Origin: an uncultured Alteromonadaceae bacterium
GTDB lineage: Bacteria; Pseudomonadota; Gammaproteobacteria; Enterobacterales; Alteromonadaceae
Reading direction: 5' to 3'
DNA: 64,000 nucleotides
Assembly (NCBI GenBank): GCA_947494925.1
Contig: CANLWS010000012.1
Coordinates: forward strand, 62,001-126,000
Shown: positions 23,746 to 32,446 of the stretch, in pieces
Layout of the letters: every line of letters begins with the position of its first letter
Numbering within the stretch: the stretch's first letter is position 1
Position numbers and translations under genes: made by a program
The notes under the pieces: generated by a model
The model's database searches: none
The model's input: only the letters and a program-made list of their open reading frames with translations
What the model was told of the DNA's origin: nothing

Positions 23746-26607
23746 GTGATAAAAAGAAAATTGTTGCTTGGCATTCTTGTCAGCACTCTGCTTGGCTGCA
23801 GTACAGTTCAAAAAAATGAATCATCCCAGCAAACGATTAAATTGCCAACCGGCGTAAAGCTGGTTGAACAAAAACAGTCAGACCCTGAAAACATTTCAAT
23901 TCCTTACCGCAAATACCAGTTGGCCAATGGTTTAACCCTAGTGCTACATCAGGATAACTCCGATCCACTGGTGCATGTAGATATGACCTATCACGTGGGT
24001 TCGGCTAGAGAAGAAGCTGGTAAATCGGGCTTCGCACATTTTTTTGAACATATGATGTTTCAAGGGTCGAAACACGTTGCAGACGAAGAACACTTCAAAA
24101 TTGTGACTGAGGCGGGAGGCGATCTCAATGGCTCCACGTCCTCAGACACTACCAATTATTATCAGACAGTACCCGCCAACCAACTTGAGAAAATTCTTTG
24201 GTTGGAGGCGGATCGCATGGGTTTTTTGTTGGAAGCAGTTACCCAGGAAAAATTCGAAGTTCAGCGCGATACCGTAAAAAATGAGCGGGGCCAGAATTAT
24301 GATAATGCACCCTATGGCTTGCGATCTGAGAAAAATGCAGAGGCATTGTACCCTGTAGGCCACCCCTACTCTTGGTCTACCATAGGCTATATAGAAGATC
24401 TTGACAGAGTATCAGTTGATGATCTCAAAGCGTTTTTTCAGCGTTGGTATGGACCTAATAATGCCGTTTTGACCATAGGTGGAAATATTGATGTTGAACA
24501 AGTTGTTGATTGGGTAAACAAGTATTTCGGAACGATCCCAAAAGGCCCGGAAGTTAAGCCTGCAGATAAAACACCTGTGACATTGACGCAGGATAAGTAC
24601 GTCACCTTAGAAGATCAGATTTACCTGCCCTTGGTACAACTAACTTTTCCTACTGTTCACGCTCGACATGCGGATGAAGCTCCCTTGGATGTGTTGTCTG
24701 ACATTCTGGGGCGAGGCAAAACCTCCTTATTTTATAAAAACCTTGTGAAAGACAATCACGCCGTACAGACCTTGGTCTCGCATCCATGCCGGGAACTAGC
24801 ATGCGAATTTCAGTTGCTCGCGTTGGCAAATCCTGCCAAATCGTCTCAGCTTGCCGAATTAAAAAAACGCATGGAGGACACATTACAGGAATTTGAACAG
24901 CGTGGAGTGAGCGAAGACGATCTTAACCGCACTAAAGCAAGCATTGAGTCCTCAACAATATTTGGATTACAGAGTGTTTCCGGAAAGGTTTCCACCCTGG
25001 CGAGCAACCAGGTGTTTGAAAGACAACCAGATTTGGTTCAATACGATATCGACCGGTATAACAATGTCACCGCTGCGGATGTCATGCGAGTTTACCAGAA
25101 ATATGTGAAAGGCAAGGCTAAGGTAGTGTTAAGTATAGTACCGGCCGGTCAGGTGCAGCTTGCGGCAAAGTCTGCCGATTACAACGCACCGCCTCGGGAA
25201 TTTACTCAGCAAGCAGCTCCTCCAGCGATAAAAAATATCAGCATAAAAGACGATTTTGATCGCAGCGTACAGCCACAAGCGGGTGTCAATCCTGTGGTAA
25301 AAGTGCCGGGCTTCTGGAAAAAAGAGTTTGATAATGGATTGAAATTACTCGGGCATACTACCAGTGAAACCCCCACAGTAACTTTGACCTTGAGCATGGA
25401 GGGCGGTCCGATACTAGAGTCTCTGGATAAGGCGGGGCTGGCATCAATCACTGCGCAAATGATGAATGAATCCACCCTGAGCATGAGCAATGAAGAGATC
25501 TCAAATCAACTAGCGCTGCTTGGTAGTCGAATCAGCTTTAGCGCTGGTGGACGTTTTACCGAAGTGCGTGTGACCAGTTTGGCTAAAAACCTGGACAAAA
25601 CACTCGCATTGTTAGAGCTCAAACTCTTTTCTCCTGCGTTTCTTGATGAAGATCTGGAGCGATTAAAGCAGCGATTGAGTCAATCTATACAACAACAATC
25701 GAAAAACCCCTCTGCATTGGCTAGCCGGGCTGTAAACAATATTTTATATGGCGACATCAACAGACTTTCTTTACCAGATATAGGTTCACTGGAAACCATC
25801 AGCAATATTTCCCTGCAAGACGTCAAGTCATTTTATCAAGGTTTTTATTCACCCTCTCTGGCTAACCTCGTCGTTGTGGGCGATATAGATTTGCAGCAAG
25901 CCGAAGAAAAATTGTCCTTTATTACCCAGTGGCAGGGACCTGAATATGAACTTGTCAAAATAGACGCCCCTAAAGGATTCGATAAGCCAGTCATATATCT
26001 TGTGGACAAACCTGATGCCGCCCAGTCCGTTGTGCGGATTTTCAAACCATTTCTACCCTATGATGCGACAGGGACACAATTTAAGAGCAAGTTGATGAAC
26101 TTTCCTTTTGGAGGCAATTTTAACAGCCGTATTAATTTGAACCTGCGTGAAGACAAAGGTTATACCTATGGTGCTTCCTCAGGGTTTTCCGGGGGCAAAA
26201 CCCAAGGCCGATTCCAGATTCAGACGGACCTGAAAAAAGAGTTTACAGCAGAGGGGATTTCAGAATTATTGGCTGAACTTGAGCACTATCAATCAAATGG
26301 TGTGACTGCTGATGAAATGGCCTTTATGCGCAACGCATATACCCAATCTGAAGCTCTAAATTATGAGACACCCTATAGTAAGCTGATTTTTTTGAGACGT
26401 TTAATCACCTTTGGACTTGATAGTGAATATCGTGACAGACAATTGGACATCATTAATAGCATTGAGAGCGCCGAGGTTTCCCGACTGGCGGAAGAGGCGC
26501 TGGATAGCAGTACAATGCAAATCCTGGTGGTTGGTGATGCAAAAGTTATAGGACCGAAATTGCAAAAGATTGGTCGTCCTATTGTGCCAGTGGAAGTGAC
26601 TTTCTGA
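23746..26607 (+). CDS. M16-family zinc metallopeptidase, lipoprotein
   Basis: A 953-aa protein. A lipobox, LLGC, with Cys18 follows a short signal peptide (starting with GTG, MIKRKLLLGILVSTLLGC), so it should be anchored in the outer membrane facing the periplasm. The first half carries the inverted zinc motif HFFEHMMFQGS (HxxEH) and a downstream glutamate helix. The second half is the catalytically inactive M16 domain, with LREDKGYTYGASSGFSGG, the R/Y substrate-binding motif. These pitrilysin-like enzymes degrade oligopeptides. Length is typical of fused two-domain M16 proteins. Confidence 0.93.
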   Translation: MIKRKLLLGILVSTLLGCSTVQKNESSQQTIKLPTGVKLVEQKQSDPENISIPYRKYQLANGLTLVLHQDNSDPLVHVDMTYHVGSAREEAGKSGFAHFFEHMMFQGSKHVADEEHFKIVTEAGGDLNGSTSSDTTNYYQTVPANQLEKILWLEADRMGFLLEAVTQEKFEVQRDTVKNERGQNYDNAPYGLRSEKNAEALYPVGHPYSWSTIGYIEDLDRVSVDDLKAFFQRWYGPNNAVLTIGGNIDVEQVVDWVNKYFGTIPKGPEVKPADKTPVTLTQDKYVTLEDQIYLPLVQLTFPTVHARHADEAPLDVLSDILGRGKTSLFYKNLVKDNHAVQTLVSHPCRELACEFQLLALANPAKSSQLAELKKRMEDTLQEFEQRGVSEDDLNRTKASIESSTIFGLQSVSGKVSTLASNQVFERQPDLVQYDIDRYNNVTAADVMRVYQKYVKGKAKVVLSIVPAGQVQLAAKSADYNAPPREFTQQAAPPAIKNISIKDDFDRSVQPQAGVNPVVKVPGFWKKEFDNGLKLLGHTTSETPTVTLTLSMEGGPILESLDKAGLASITAQMMNESTLSMSNEEISNQLALLGSRISFSAGGRFTEVRVTSLAKNLDKTLALLELKLFSPAFLDEDLERLKQRLSQSIQQQSKNPSALASRAVNNILYGDINRLSLPDIGSLETISNISLQDVKSFYQGFYSPSLANLVVVGDIDLQQAEEKLSFITQWQGPEYELVKIDAPKGFDKPVIYLVDKPDAAQSVVRIFKPFLPYDATGTQFKSKLMNFPFGGNFNSRINLNLREDKGYTYGASSGFSGGKTQGRFQIQTDLKKEFTAEGISELLAELEHYQSNGVTADEMAFMRNAYTQSEALNYETPYSKLIFLRRLITFGLDSEYRDRQLDIINSIESAEVSRLAEEALDSSTMQILVVGDAKVIGPKLQKIGRPIVPVEVTF

Positions 26608-26787
26608 GGCTGAAAGGATAATTGCTCAAAAGAAGAAATTTTTGTGAAGAGGTGCCTGTCTGTTTGGGTCTGACGGGTTCACAATGTTCATAGAAACAAA
26701 TTAGGTAACAATTAGTTGGGCCAATAAAACTTGATTTTCAAGCTATCTTCCCCACTAATTGTCAATGTATAACATTTAGGATTGATT

Positions 26788-28383
26788 TTGACGTCTACTA
26801 CTTCGCAATACTCAGAACGCTTAGCGATCTTGGCTCAGAAACCGCTTAAAGCATCGCTACGTGACATCAAACATGGCGTCGAACGGGAAGCACTCAGGAT
26901 AAACAGTGATGGGAGCCTGGCTTTGACCGGCCACCCCAAATCCCTTGGATCCGCCCTCACTCACGAATATATCACCACCGACTTTTCCGAATCTTTACTG
27001 GAATTTATAACACCACCGGAATCTAATCCAGATACCACAGTTGCCCAACTTAAAGACATCCATAAATTTGTGTTGGCTAATATTGGTGAAGAAAGACTAT
27101 GGCCGATGAGCATGCCTTGCTACGTGCAAAGCAGCGATCAAATCCCTATTGCGGAATATGGCAGCTCGAATGTGGGGAAAATGAAAACCCTTTATCGTGT
27201 CGGCTTAAAAAATCGCTATGGCAGCATGATGCAAGCTATTTCAGGCGTACATTTTAATTTTTCTCTATCTGACGAATTCTGGCAGCTGTGGATAAAAAAC
27301 ACTGAAGGACAGGACGCGGACAAGGATAATATTTCTGCTGCCTACTTTGGATTGATCAGAAATTATCGTCGATTATGTTGGCTGATCCCTTATTTGTTTG
27401 GTGCTTCCCCTGCGTTATGCGGTTCCTTTATCAAAGGCAATGAAAGTAAATTACCGTTCAAGAAGCTTGGTAATGGAAGTTATTATTTACCCTATGCGAC
27501 GTCACTGAGAATGAGTGATCTCGGGTACACCAATTCAGAACAATCTGGTTTGTCTATTTGTTACAACCGCGTAGACACTTATATCGCCTCTCTGAGAAAG
27601 GCGATAAACACGCCTTCTGCAAAGTATTCGCAGTATTCGGCTAAAGTAAATGGGAAATTACAACAGCTTAATGCCAATGTGTTGCAGATCGAAAACGAAC
27701 TCTATTCTCCGATAAGACCAAAACAACCAACACATTCGATGGAAAAGCCGACCGACGCCCTGGCAGAAAGAGGGGTAAGCTATATCGAAGTCAGGGCCTT
27801 GGATGTCAATCCATTTAGTGACATCGGCATTGAATTGGAGCAATTTTATTTCCTTGATGTGTTTTTGCTTTACTGTCTGGTTGCGCCGAGTGATTTCATG
27901 AATGATGCGCAATATCATCAAACCGAAGACAACTTAAGTGCAGTAGTGACTGACGGGCGAAACCCTGAACTGCGACTACAAAATGGTGATGTTGCAGTAT
28001 CTATCCCTGAATGGTCTGAGGAGTTATTTGCGGGTATGGCAGAAGTTGCAGCAGTTCTTGACCAATCAAATCAGTGTAGCCACTACTCACAAGCACTGGA
28101 GGCGCAAAAGGAGAAAATCGCTGACCCGGATAAAACCCTGTCGGGACGAATTCTGAAACACCTGCTTGAGAACAATTTGGATAATGGGTATTTGGGCGTC
28201 TCTCTGGCAGAGCAGTATAAACAGGCTATGGCGCAAACTCCTTACACCACTTTGGATGATGCTACCTTTGTTCAGCAGGCCAAAGAGTCTTTGCAGCAAC
28301 AAGCTGAACAGGAAGCCGCTGACTCAGAAGATTTTGAAACGTTTTTGAATAATTATTTCGACGATTCTGGTGTCAGTAGTTAA
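26788..28383 (+). CDS. gshA: Glutamate-cysteine ligase
   Basis: A 531-aa gammaproteobacterial-type ligase that makes gamma-glutamylcysteine, the first step of glutathione synthesis. Marks include IKHGVEREALRIN near the N-terminus, ITTDFSESLLEFITPP and the ATP/Mg region MMQAISGVHFNFS. YIEVRALDVNPFSDIGI is the conserved catalytic segment. No ATG is available; the TTG at 26788, 6 nt after AGGA, fits better than the TTG at 26782, which abuts that box. Use of TTG is also known for E. coli gshA and may limit expression. Confidence 0.95.
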   Translation: MTSTTSQYSERLAILAQKPLKASLRDIKHGVEREALRINSDGSLALTGHPKSLGSALTHEYITTDFSESLLEFITPPESNPDTTVAQLKDIHKFVLANIGEERLWPMSMPCYVQSSDQIPIAEYGSSNVGKMKTLYRVGLKNRYGSMMQAISGVHFNFSLSDEFWQLWIKNTEGQDADKDNISAAYFGLIRNYRRLCWLIPYLFGASPALCGSFIKGNESKLPFKKLGNGSYYLPYATSLRMSDLGYTNSEQSGLSICYNRVDTYIASLRKAINTPSAKYSQYSAKVNGKLQQLNANVLQIENELYSPIRPKQPTHSMEKPTDALAERGVSYIEVRALDVNPFSDIGIELEQFYFLDVFLLYCLVAPSDFMNDAQYHQTEDNLSAVVTDGRNPELRLQNGDVAVSIPEWSEELFAGMAEVAAVLDQSNQCSHYSQALEAQKEKIADPDKTLSGRILKHLLENNLDNGYLGVSLAEQYKQAMAQTPYTTLDDATFVQQAKESLQQQAEQEAADSEDFETFLNNYFDDSGVSS

Positions 28384-28398
28384 ATAACAGACAAAAAA

Positions 28399-28420
28399 AT
28401 GCCTGACAATTGTCAGGCAT
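28399..28420. terminator. Palindromic hairpin after gshA
   Basis: ATGCCTGACAATTGTCAGGCAT is a perfect 22-bp dyad, 15 nt past the gshA stop codon. An A-run precedes it; no strong T-run follows on the plus strand, so it may be a weak gshA terminator. Confidence 0.5.
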
Positions 28421-28477
28421 CAAATTACTACCAGGGAAAACACACAATAACTAGAACACGCTAATTATGAGTACCAG

Positions 28478-29122
28478 ATGAAAGTAAAGTTCACAAAAAA
28501 GTTTAATTTTTTTAAATTAATTTTAGCTTTCATGCTTTTCCCCTTATTTTTACTGGGCTGCACCACAACGCCACCTAAAAATGCCAGCAACCTTTGTGAG
28601 ATTTTTTTCGAAAAATCTGACTGGTTTGATGCAGCATCCGATATGAAGGACAAATATGGGGTGCCTATTCACGTTCCGATGGCCATGATGTACCAGGAAA
28701 GTTCATTTCGCTCTGACGCACTGCCACCAAGAGACTATATATTTTTTGGCTTGATCCCCTGGGGGAGAATTAGCTCTGCTTACGGGTATTCTCAGGCCAA
28801 AACACCAACCTGGTCAGACTACATTCGGGAAACAGGAAATAGAGGGGCTGATAGAGATGATTTTGATGATGCCATTGATTTTATGGGTTGGTTTATTTCA
28901 AAAACCTATAAGATAAACGGTATTTCCAAGTGGGATGCATACACTCAATACCTGAATTACCATGAAGGGTGGGGCGGTTATAAACGCCGCACCTACGACA
29001 AAAAAAAGTGGCTGGTGAAAGTTGCTAAAAAGGTCAATGAGCGAGCCTATACATATGCCAAGCAACTGAAAACCTGTGAATCAGATCTGGACAAAAACTG
29101 GTTCCAGCGACTCTTTTCCTAG
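28478..29122 (+). CDS. Lytic-transglycosylase-like (SLT fold) lipoprotein
   Basis: A 214-aa protein. It has a signal peptide with lipobox LLGC (Cys28), so it should be a lipoprotein. HVPMAMMYQESSF is the catalytic Glu-Ser motif of the SLT/lysozyme fold, and YGYSQAKTPTW replaces the usual G-LMQ-P segment. AIDFMGWFISKTYK and YLNYHEGWGGYKRR follow the family's later motifs. It belongs to a known family of SLT-like lipoproteins that probably cleave peptidoglycan glycan strands at the outer membrane. Substrate action is inferred from the family. Confidence 0.8.
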   Translation: MKVKFTKKFNFFKLILAFMLFPLFLLGCTTTPPKNASNLCEIFFEKSDWFDAASDMKDKYGVPIHVPMAMMYQESSFRSDALPPRDYIFFGLIPWGRISSAYGYSQAKTPTWSDYIRETGNRGADRDDFDDAIDFMGWFISKTYKINGISKWDAYTQYLNYHEGWGGYKRRTYDKKKWLVKVAKKVNERAYTYAKQLKTCESDLDKNWFQRLFS

Positions 29123-29134
29123 TTAACCTGTTGC

Positions 29135-29890
29135 TCACGCCGTGTCCAGGCGCACTGTGCGCAAACCAATGTCCAACGACATAAAAAGCTTGGTCGCCAA
29201 CTTTGCACTTTTTGTATCATAAGCTCCGTGTAATATGCTCTCCACAAAGCTGGAAGATTCGTGGTTGCTGTTGTGTGTCACGTACAAAGGTAAATAACAC
29301 ATCCCAAATTCCCTACCGCAGTCTAAATTTGACCAGTGCTCTATTGTGGGGACTAATTGCTGACTGCACATGTCCGGACGTAATCCACAATGCACTATTA
29401 TCAAATGGTACCCATCTTTTTTGGTAAGGCTGGCACCAATTTGCTGACACACCGCCATTATATTTGAGGTGACGCGATCTTCAGACGCGCGTTGTGGATT
29501 GCCCACGCACACCAAACTGACATCTGTATTTAATATGGCATTGTGCAGGTCACTAGTAGCCACTAATTTGTTTTTGTTCTTAGCGTTGCTGACAGCACGT
29601 TGGATTTCTTTATCCTGAATAGGAGAGAAACCCCTGTTAATACTGTTAACTTTGCGAATGTCCATATCCACTGCAATCACTTTATGGCCTTTGTTCGCGA
29701 AACCTGCTGACAGTAAGGTCCCTGTCAGTCCGAGGCCAATCACACTAAGTTTACTGTCTATTGATATTGATTTATTCATTCTTCCCGGTTTTGACTGTTG
29801 TTTTAGCAAAGAAGCAACCAGTGGTGAACCAGAGTGAGTCTGATCAGAAAAACCGGAAACCAGGTGCAGTTTTGGGCCTTGTTCAAACAT
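29135..29890 (-). CDS. Truncated UDP-glucose/GDP-mannose dehydrogenase-like protein
   Basis: A 251-aa protein, about 60% of the usual length (about 430). After a leader of about 37 residues comes a Rossmann start, KLSVIGLGLTGTLLSAGFANKGHKVIAVDMD, clearly like AlgD. VSLVCVGNPQ and DGYHLIIVHC match the AlgD VSLICVGTP and DGYHVVVVRSTML segments, but the Arg-Ser is changed to His-Cys. PLYVTHN replaces the usual NPEFLREG, and the C-terminal domain with the catalytic Cys (GGSCLPKD in the family) is absent. The frame is intact. It cannot be a working dehydrogenase by the known mechanism; it is either a domesticated NAD(P)-binding protein or a decaying paralogue. The start at 29890 is chosen by AAGGAG 10 nt upstream. 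Confidence 0.65.
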   Translation of the reverse strand: MFEQGPKLHLVSGFSDQTHSGSPLVASLLKQQSKPGRMNKSISIDSKLSVIGLGLTGTLLSAGFANKGHKVIAVDMDIRKVNSINRGFSPIQDKEIQRAVSNAKNKNKLVATSDLHNAILNTDVSLVCVGNPQRASEDRVTSNIMAVCQQIGASLTKKDGYHLIIVHCGLRPDMCSQQLVPTIEHWSNLDCGREFGMCYLPLYVTHNSNHESSSFVESILHGAYDTKSAKLATKLFMSLDIGLRTVRLDTA

Positions 29891-30138
29891 AATGCATTTA
29901 CTCCTTTTCAAGCTGTAATTATCCAGTGCGCAAAGTGCTATCGCACAAACCGTTCCAGATCTATAAAGTCCAATAAATACAAAAGGATAGTGATTTCTGT
30001 AATTGAGGTTCAGGGCAGAGATTGACGCAAATGAACGACAGTTTTTCTGATCCTGCCATTAGCTTGATCTGGATCATGACAAATAAATGTTTGAGCAACT
30101 AGACTGAAATCAGACTAATTAAACGCGAGGAAATAATC

Positions 30139-30261
30139 ATGTTAGATATGTTGATTAATGATCCAATTGTGTGGGGATCTTTGTTAGGTTTAAGCGTTGT
30201 AGTTGGAATTTGCGCTTATTATCTTTACCTTTTTATCTACAATACAAACCACGACTTGTAA
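30139..30261 (+). CDS. Very small membrane protein, DUF3149-like
   Basis: A 40-aa protein: MLDMLINDPIVWGSLLGLSV followed by VVGICAYYLYLFIYNTNHDL. A GAGGAAA ribosome-binding site precedes the ATG by 6 nt. One helix of about 22 residues spans the membrane. The N-terminal NDP-VWGSL-GL pattern resembles the short DUF3149 proteins of marine gammaproteobacteria; that family call is tentative. It is shorter than usual gene-calling limits and stands alone between the AlgD-like gene (minus) and the H-NOX gene. Confidence 0.65.
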   Translation: MLDMLINDPIVWGSLLGLSVVVGICAYYLYLFIYNTNHDL

Positions 30262-30425
30262 GTCAGCAAGTTACTTCATTTAGGGACATCTCTTCTGACG
30301 TGTCCCTGACTATTCCACTACAATACTCTTGCCAATCAGAGACTTAATTAATAGCCCTTTGTTCGATTTTCGATAATACTGTGTACTATAAATGTTCACA
30401 TTATGAGATTTCAAAGGCTGGCATT

Positions 30426-30968
30426 ATGAAAGGTATCGTTTTCGTTGAATTTAATAATTTTATTGAAGAGCTGTTTGGGGACGAGTTTTGGGATGAGTTA
30501 ATCGGAGAAGCAGATTTACCCAGTGAAGGCATATATACAACTGTTGGTACATACGATGATCAGGAGTTGTTCAGTCTGGTCGGGCTTGTCTGTGAAAAGA
30601 AAGGTCTAACAGGGCAACAAGCCCAGCATTCATTTGGACACTGGGTGTTCAAGAAATTATATCAAGCTGCGCCTGCTGAAGCTCATGACTTTAAAGATGT
30701 TTTTGAATTTCTGCATGCGGTGGAAAATGTCATACATGTGGAAGTCAAAAAACTAAACCCGGATGCTATATTGCCCGAGTTCGAGTTCCTGTCAGAAACT
30801 GACCGTACCCTCACGCTACTTTACAAATCTCCAAGGCACATGTGCTATTTCTGCGAAGGGCTTATAAAAGGATTGTCTGAGCATACAGGGCAACCAGTAG
30901 AAGTGTGTCAAAGTGAGTGTGTACACGAACAAGGCCAACGATGCGTGATCGAGGTGACTAAAAAGTGA
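30426..30968 (+). CDS. hnoX: H-NOX heme nitric-oxide/oxygen-binding sensor
   Basis: A 180-aa protein. The MKGIVFVEFNNFIEELFG start is typical of H-NOX. The proximal heme-binding His is in NVIHVEVKKLN, and the YxSxR motif that holds the heme propionates is YKSPR. Cys residues in MCYFCEG and ECVHEQGQRC fit the zinc-binding site of the Shewanella-type H-NOX. It senses NO in the cytoplasm and controls a partner kinase. Start at 30426 (not 30381) matches family starts. The last bases overlap the kinase start, so both are translated together. Confidence 0.93.
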   Translation: MKGIVFVEFNNFIEELFGDEFWDELIGEADLPSEGIYTTVGTYDDQELFSLVGLVCEKKGLTGQQAQHSFGHWVFKKLYQAAPAEAHDFKDVFEFLHAVENVIHVEVKKLNPDAILPEFEFLSETDRTLTLLYKSPRHMCYFCEGLIKGLSEHTGQPVEVCQSECVHEQGQRCVIEVTKK

Positions 30969-32446
30969 GTGATGAACTCGCCCAGGCAGAAAAACGCATT
31001 GCAATTCTTGAACGAAAGGTTGAACGTGAGAAAAGGGCCAGAGGCATGGCTGAACGTCAACTTGAAGATTATTCAAGGGAGATTTACCAGACCAACTTGT
31101 CTCTTCAACGTTCCCTGAGTAACGCCAAAAAGAGGCAGGCTGAGCTGGCATTCTTAGGGGAAGCATCTGCAGATGTTTCATCTGAAATCTCACTGAAGGA
31201 TTTGTTAGAAAACACCATATCGCTTACCGGTCAATTCCTGGAAGCGGATATTGGGCTCTACATTAAGCATGGGCAAGATGGAAAGCGCGTTGAACGGGCT
31301 GATTTCTGGTCAAGAAACAAGAAAGAGATTAACAAAGAATTAATGCTGAGCGAGGTGCTTAAGTTACTGCCAGAGTCTGAACCTGAATATATGCCATCCT
31401 GGTTGGTCAGCGAATTTGAATCACATGAGTTTAACGATGCAAATTGGATTGTATTCACCAAGTTTGCATTGAGAGGTGGCAGTGCAGTTTGGATAGCTTT
31501 TATCAGCCAATCTGAATTTCTCGACGAAGAATCTTTGTATGTGCTGGACACTGCACGCAGTCACTTGTTAAGTGGAATAAAAAGGCGCTTAAATGAGGTC
31601 AGGATCCTGAAACGAAACGTTGCGCTTCAAGAAACCGTCGAGAATCTGGAAAAAACTAAACGCCAGTTAGTCCAGTCTGAAAAAATGGCTTCGCTGGGGC
31701 AGTTAGCTGCTGGCGTTGCACATGAAATTAATAATCCTATAGGGTTTATTCGTTCTAATTCTGAAATATTACACGATTACGTCAGTGATTTTAAAAGTGT
31801 CATTGACGAAGTTAGCAAGGCTCTCAATGAAAAGGGCACATTGTCTCCGTCTGATTACGGAAAAATTATAGCTAATATAGACGTAGACTATTTGGCTTCA
31901 GATTCTGAGGAACTTATACAAAGCAATTTGGACGGGTTAGACAGGGTTAAGGAAATAGTCGATAACCTTAAGTCTTTTTCTCATACTGGGGACGAAAAAT
32001 TCGAGAAAATGGATGTTGTTAGTTGTTTGAAAGGCGCGCTAAAAATCACCAACAATGCACTTAAATACCAGCATAAAGTAGAAATTGACGTTCCAGTTGG
32101 TTTACCTCTCATACAAGGCAATAAAGGAAAACTTCAGCAAGTATTCGTTAATCTCATTGTGAATGCCGTACAGGCTATGGAGAAGGGGGGAACACTGCGT
32201 ATTGGCTTTTCATTCAATAATGATCTGCTTGAAGTAAGCATTGCTGATACAGGGATTGGCATGGATGAAGAAACAAAAAACAAATTGTTTACACCATTTT
32301 TCACGACAAAAGAGGTGGGGGTCGGCACCGGGCTTGGCTTGTCAGTGTCTTACGCCATATTGGAGTCTCACAATGTAGACGTATCAGTCGACTCGGAATT
32401 GGGTAAAGGAACATGCTTTACCCTTAAGTTTCCGGCCAGCTTTTAA
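30965..32446 (+). CDS. hnoK: H-NOX-associated histidine kinase
   Basis: A 493-aa soluble kinase starting with GTG overlapping the hnoX stop by 4 nt. The N-terminus is a coiled coil (about 1-65), then a GAF-like sensing segment (about 70-215), a second coiled coil, the phosphoacceptor motif GQLAAGVAHEINNPIGFIRS, and the ATPase domain. The ATPase has an N box (QQVFVNLIVNAVQAM), G1 (DTGIGMDEE) and G2 (GVGTGLGLSVSYAIL). No transmembrane helix was seen. In known systems ferrous-NO H-NOX inhibits autophosphorylation of this kinase, which then phosphorylates HnoB/C/D-type regulators. The neighbouring convergent response regulator is the likely partner. Confidence 0.9.
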   Translation: MSDELAQAEKRIAILERKVEREKRARGMAERQLEDYSREIYQTNLSLQRSLSNAKKRQAELAFLGEASADVSSEISLKDLLENTISLTGQFLEADIGLYIKHGQDGKRVERADFWSRNKKEINKELMLSEVLKLLPESEPEYMPSWLVSEFESHEFNDANWIVFTKFALRGGSAVWIAFISQSEFLDEESLYVLDTARSHLLSGIKRRLNEVRILKRNVALQETVENLEKTKRQLVQSEKMASLGQLAAGVAHEINNPIGFIRSNSEILHDYVSDFKSVIDEVSKALNEKGTLSPSDYGKIIANIDVDYLASDSEELIQSNLDGLDRVKEIVDNLKSFSHTGDEKFEKMDVVSCLKGALKITNNALKYQHKVEIDVPVGLPLIQGNKGKLQQVFVNLIVNAVQAMEKGGTLRIGFSFNNDLLEVSIADTGIGMDEETKNKLFTPFFTTKEVGVGTGLGLSVSYAILESHNVDVSVDSELGKGTCFTLKFPASF

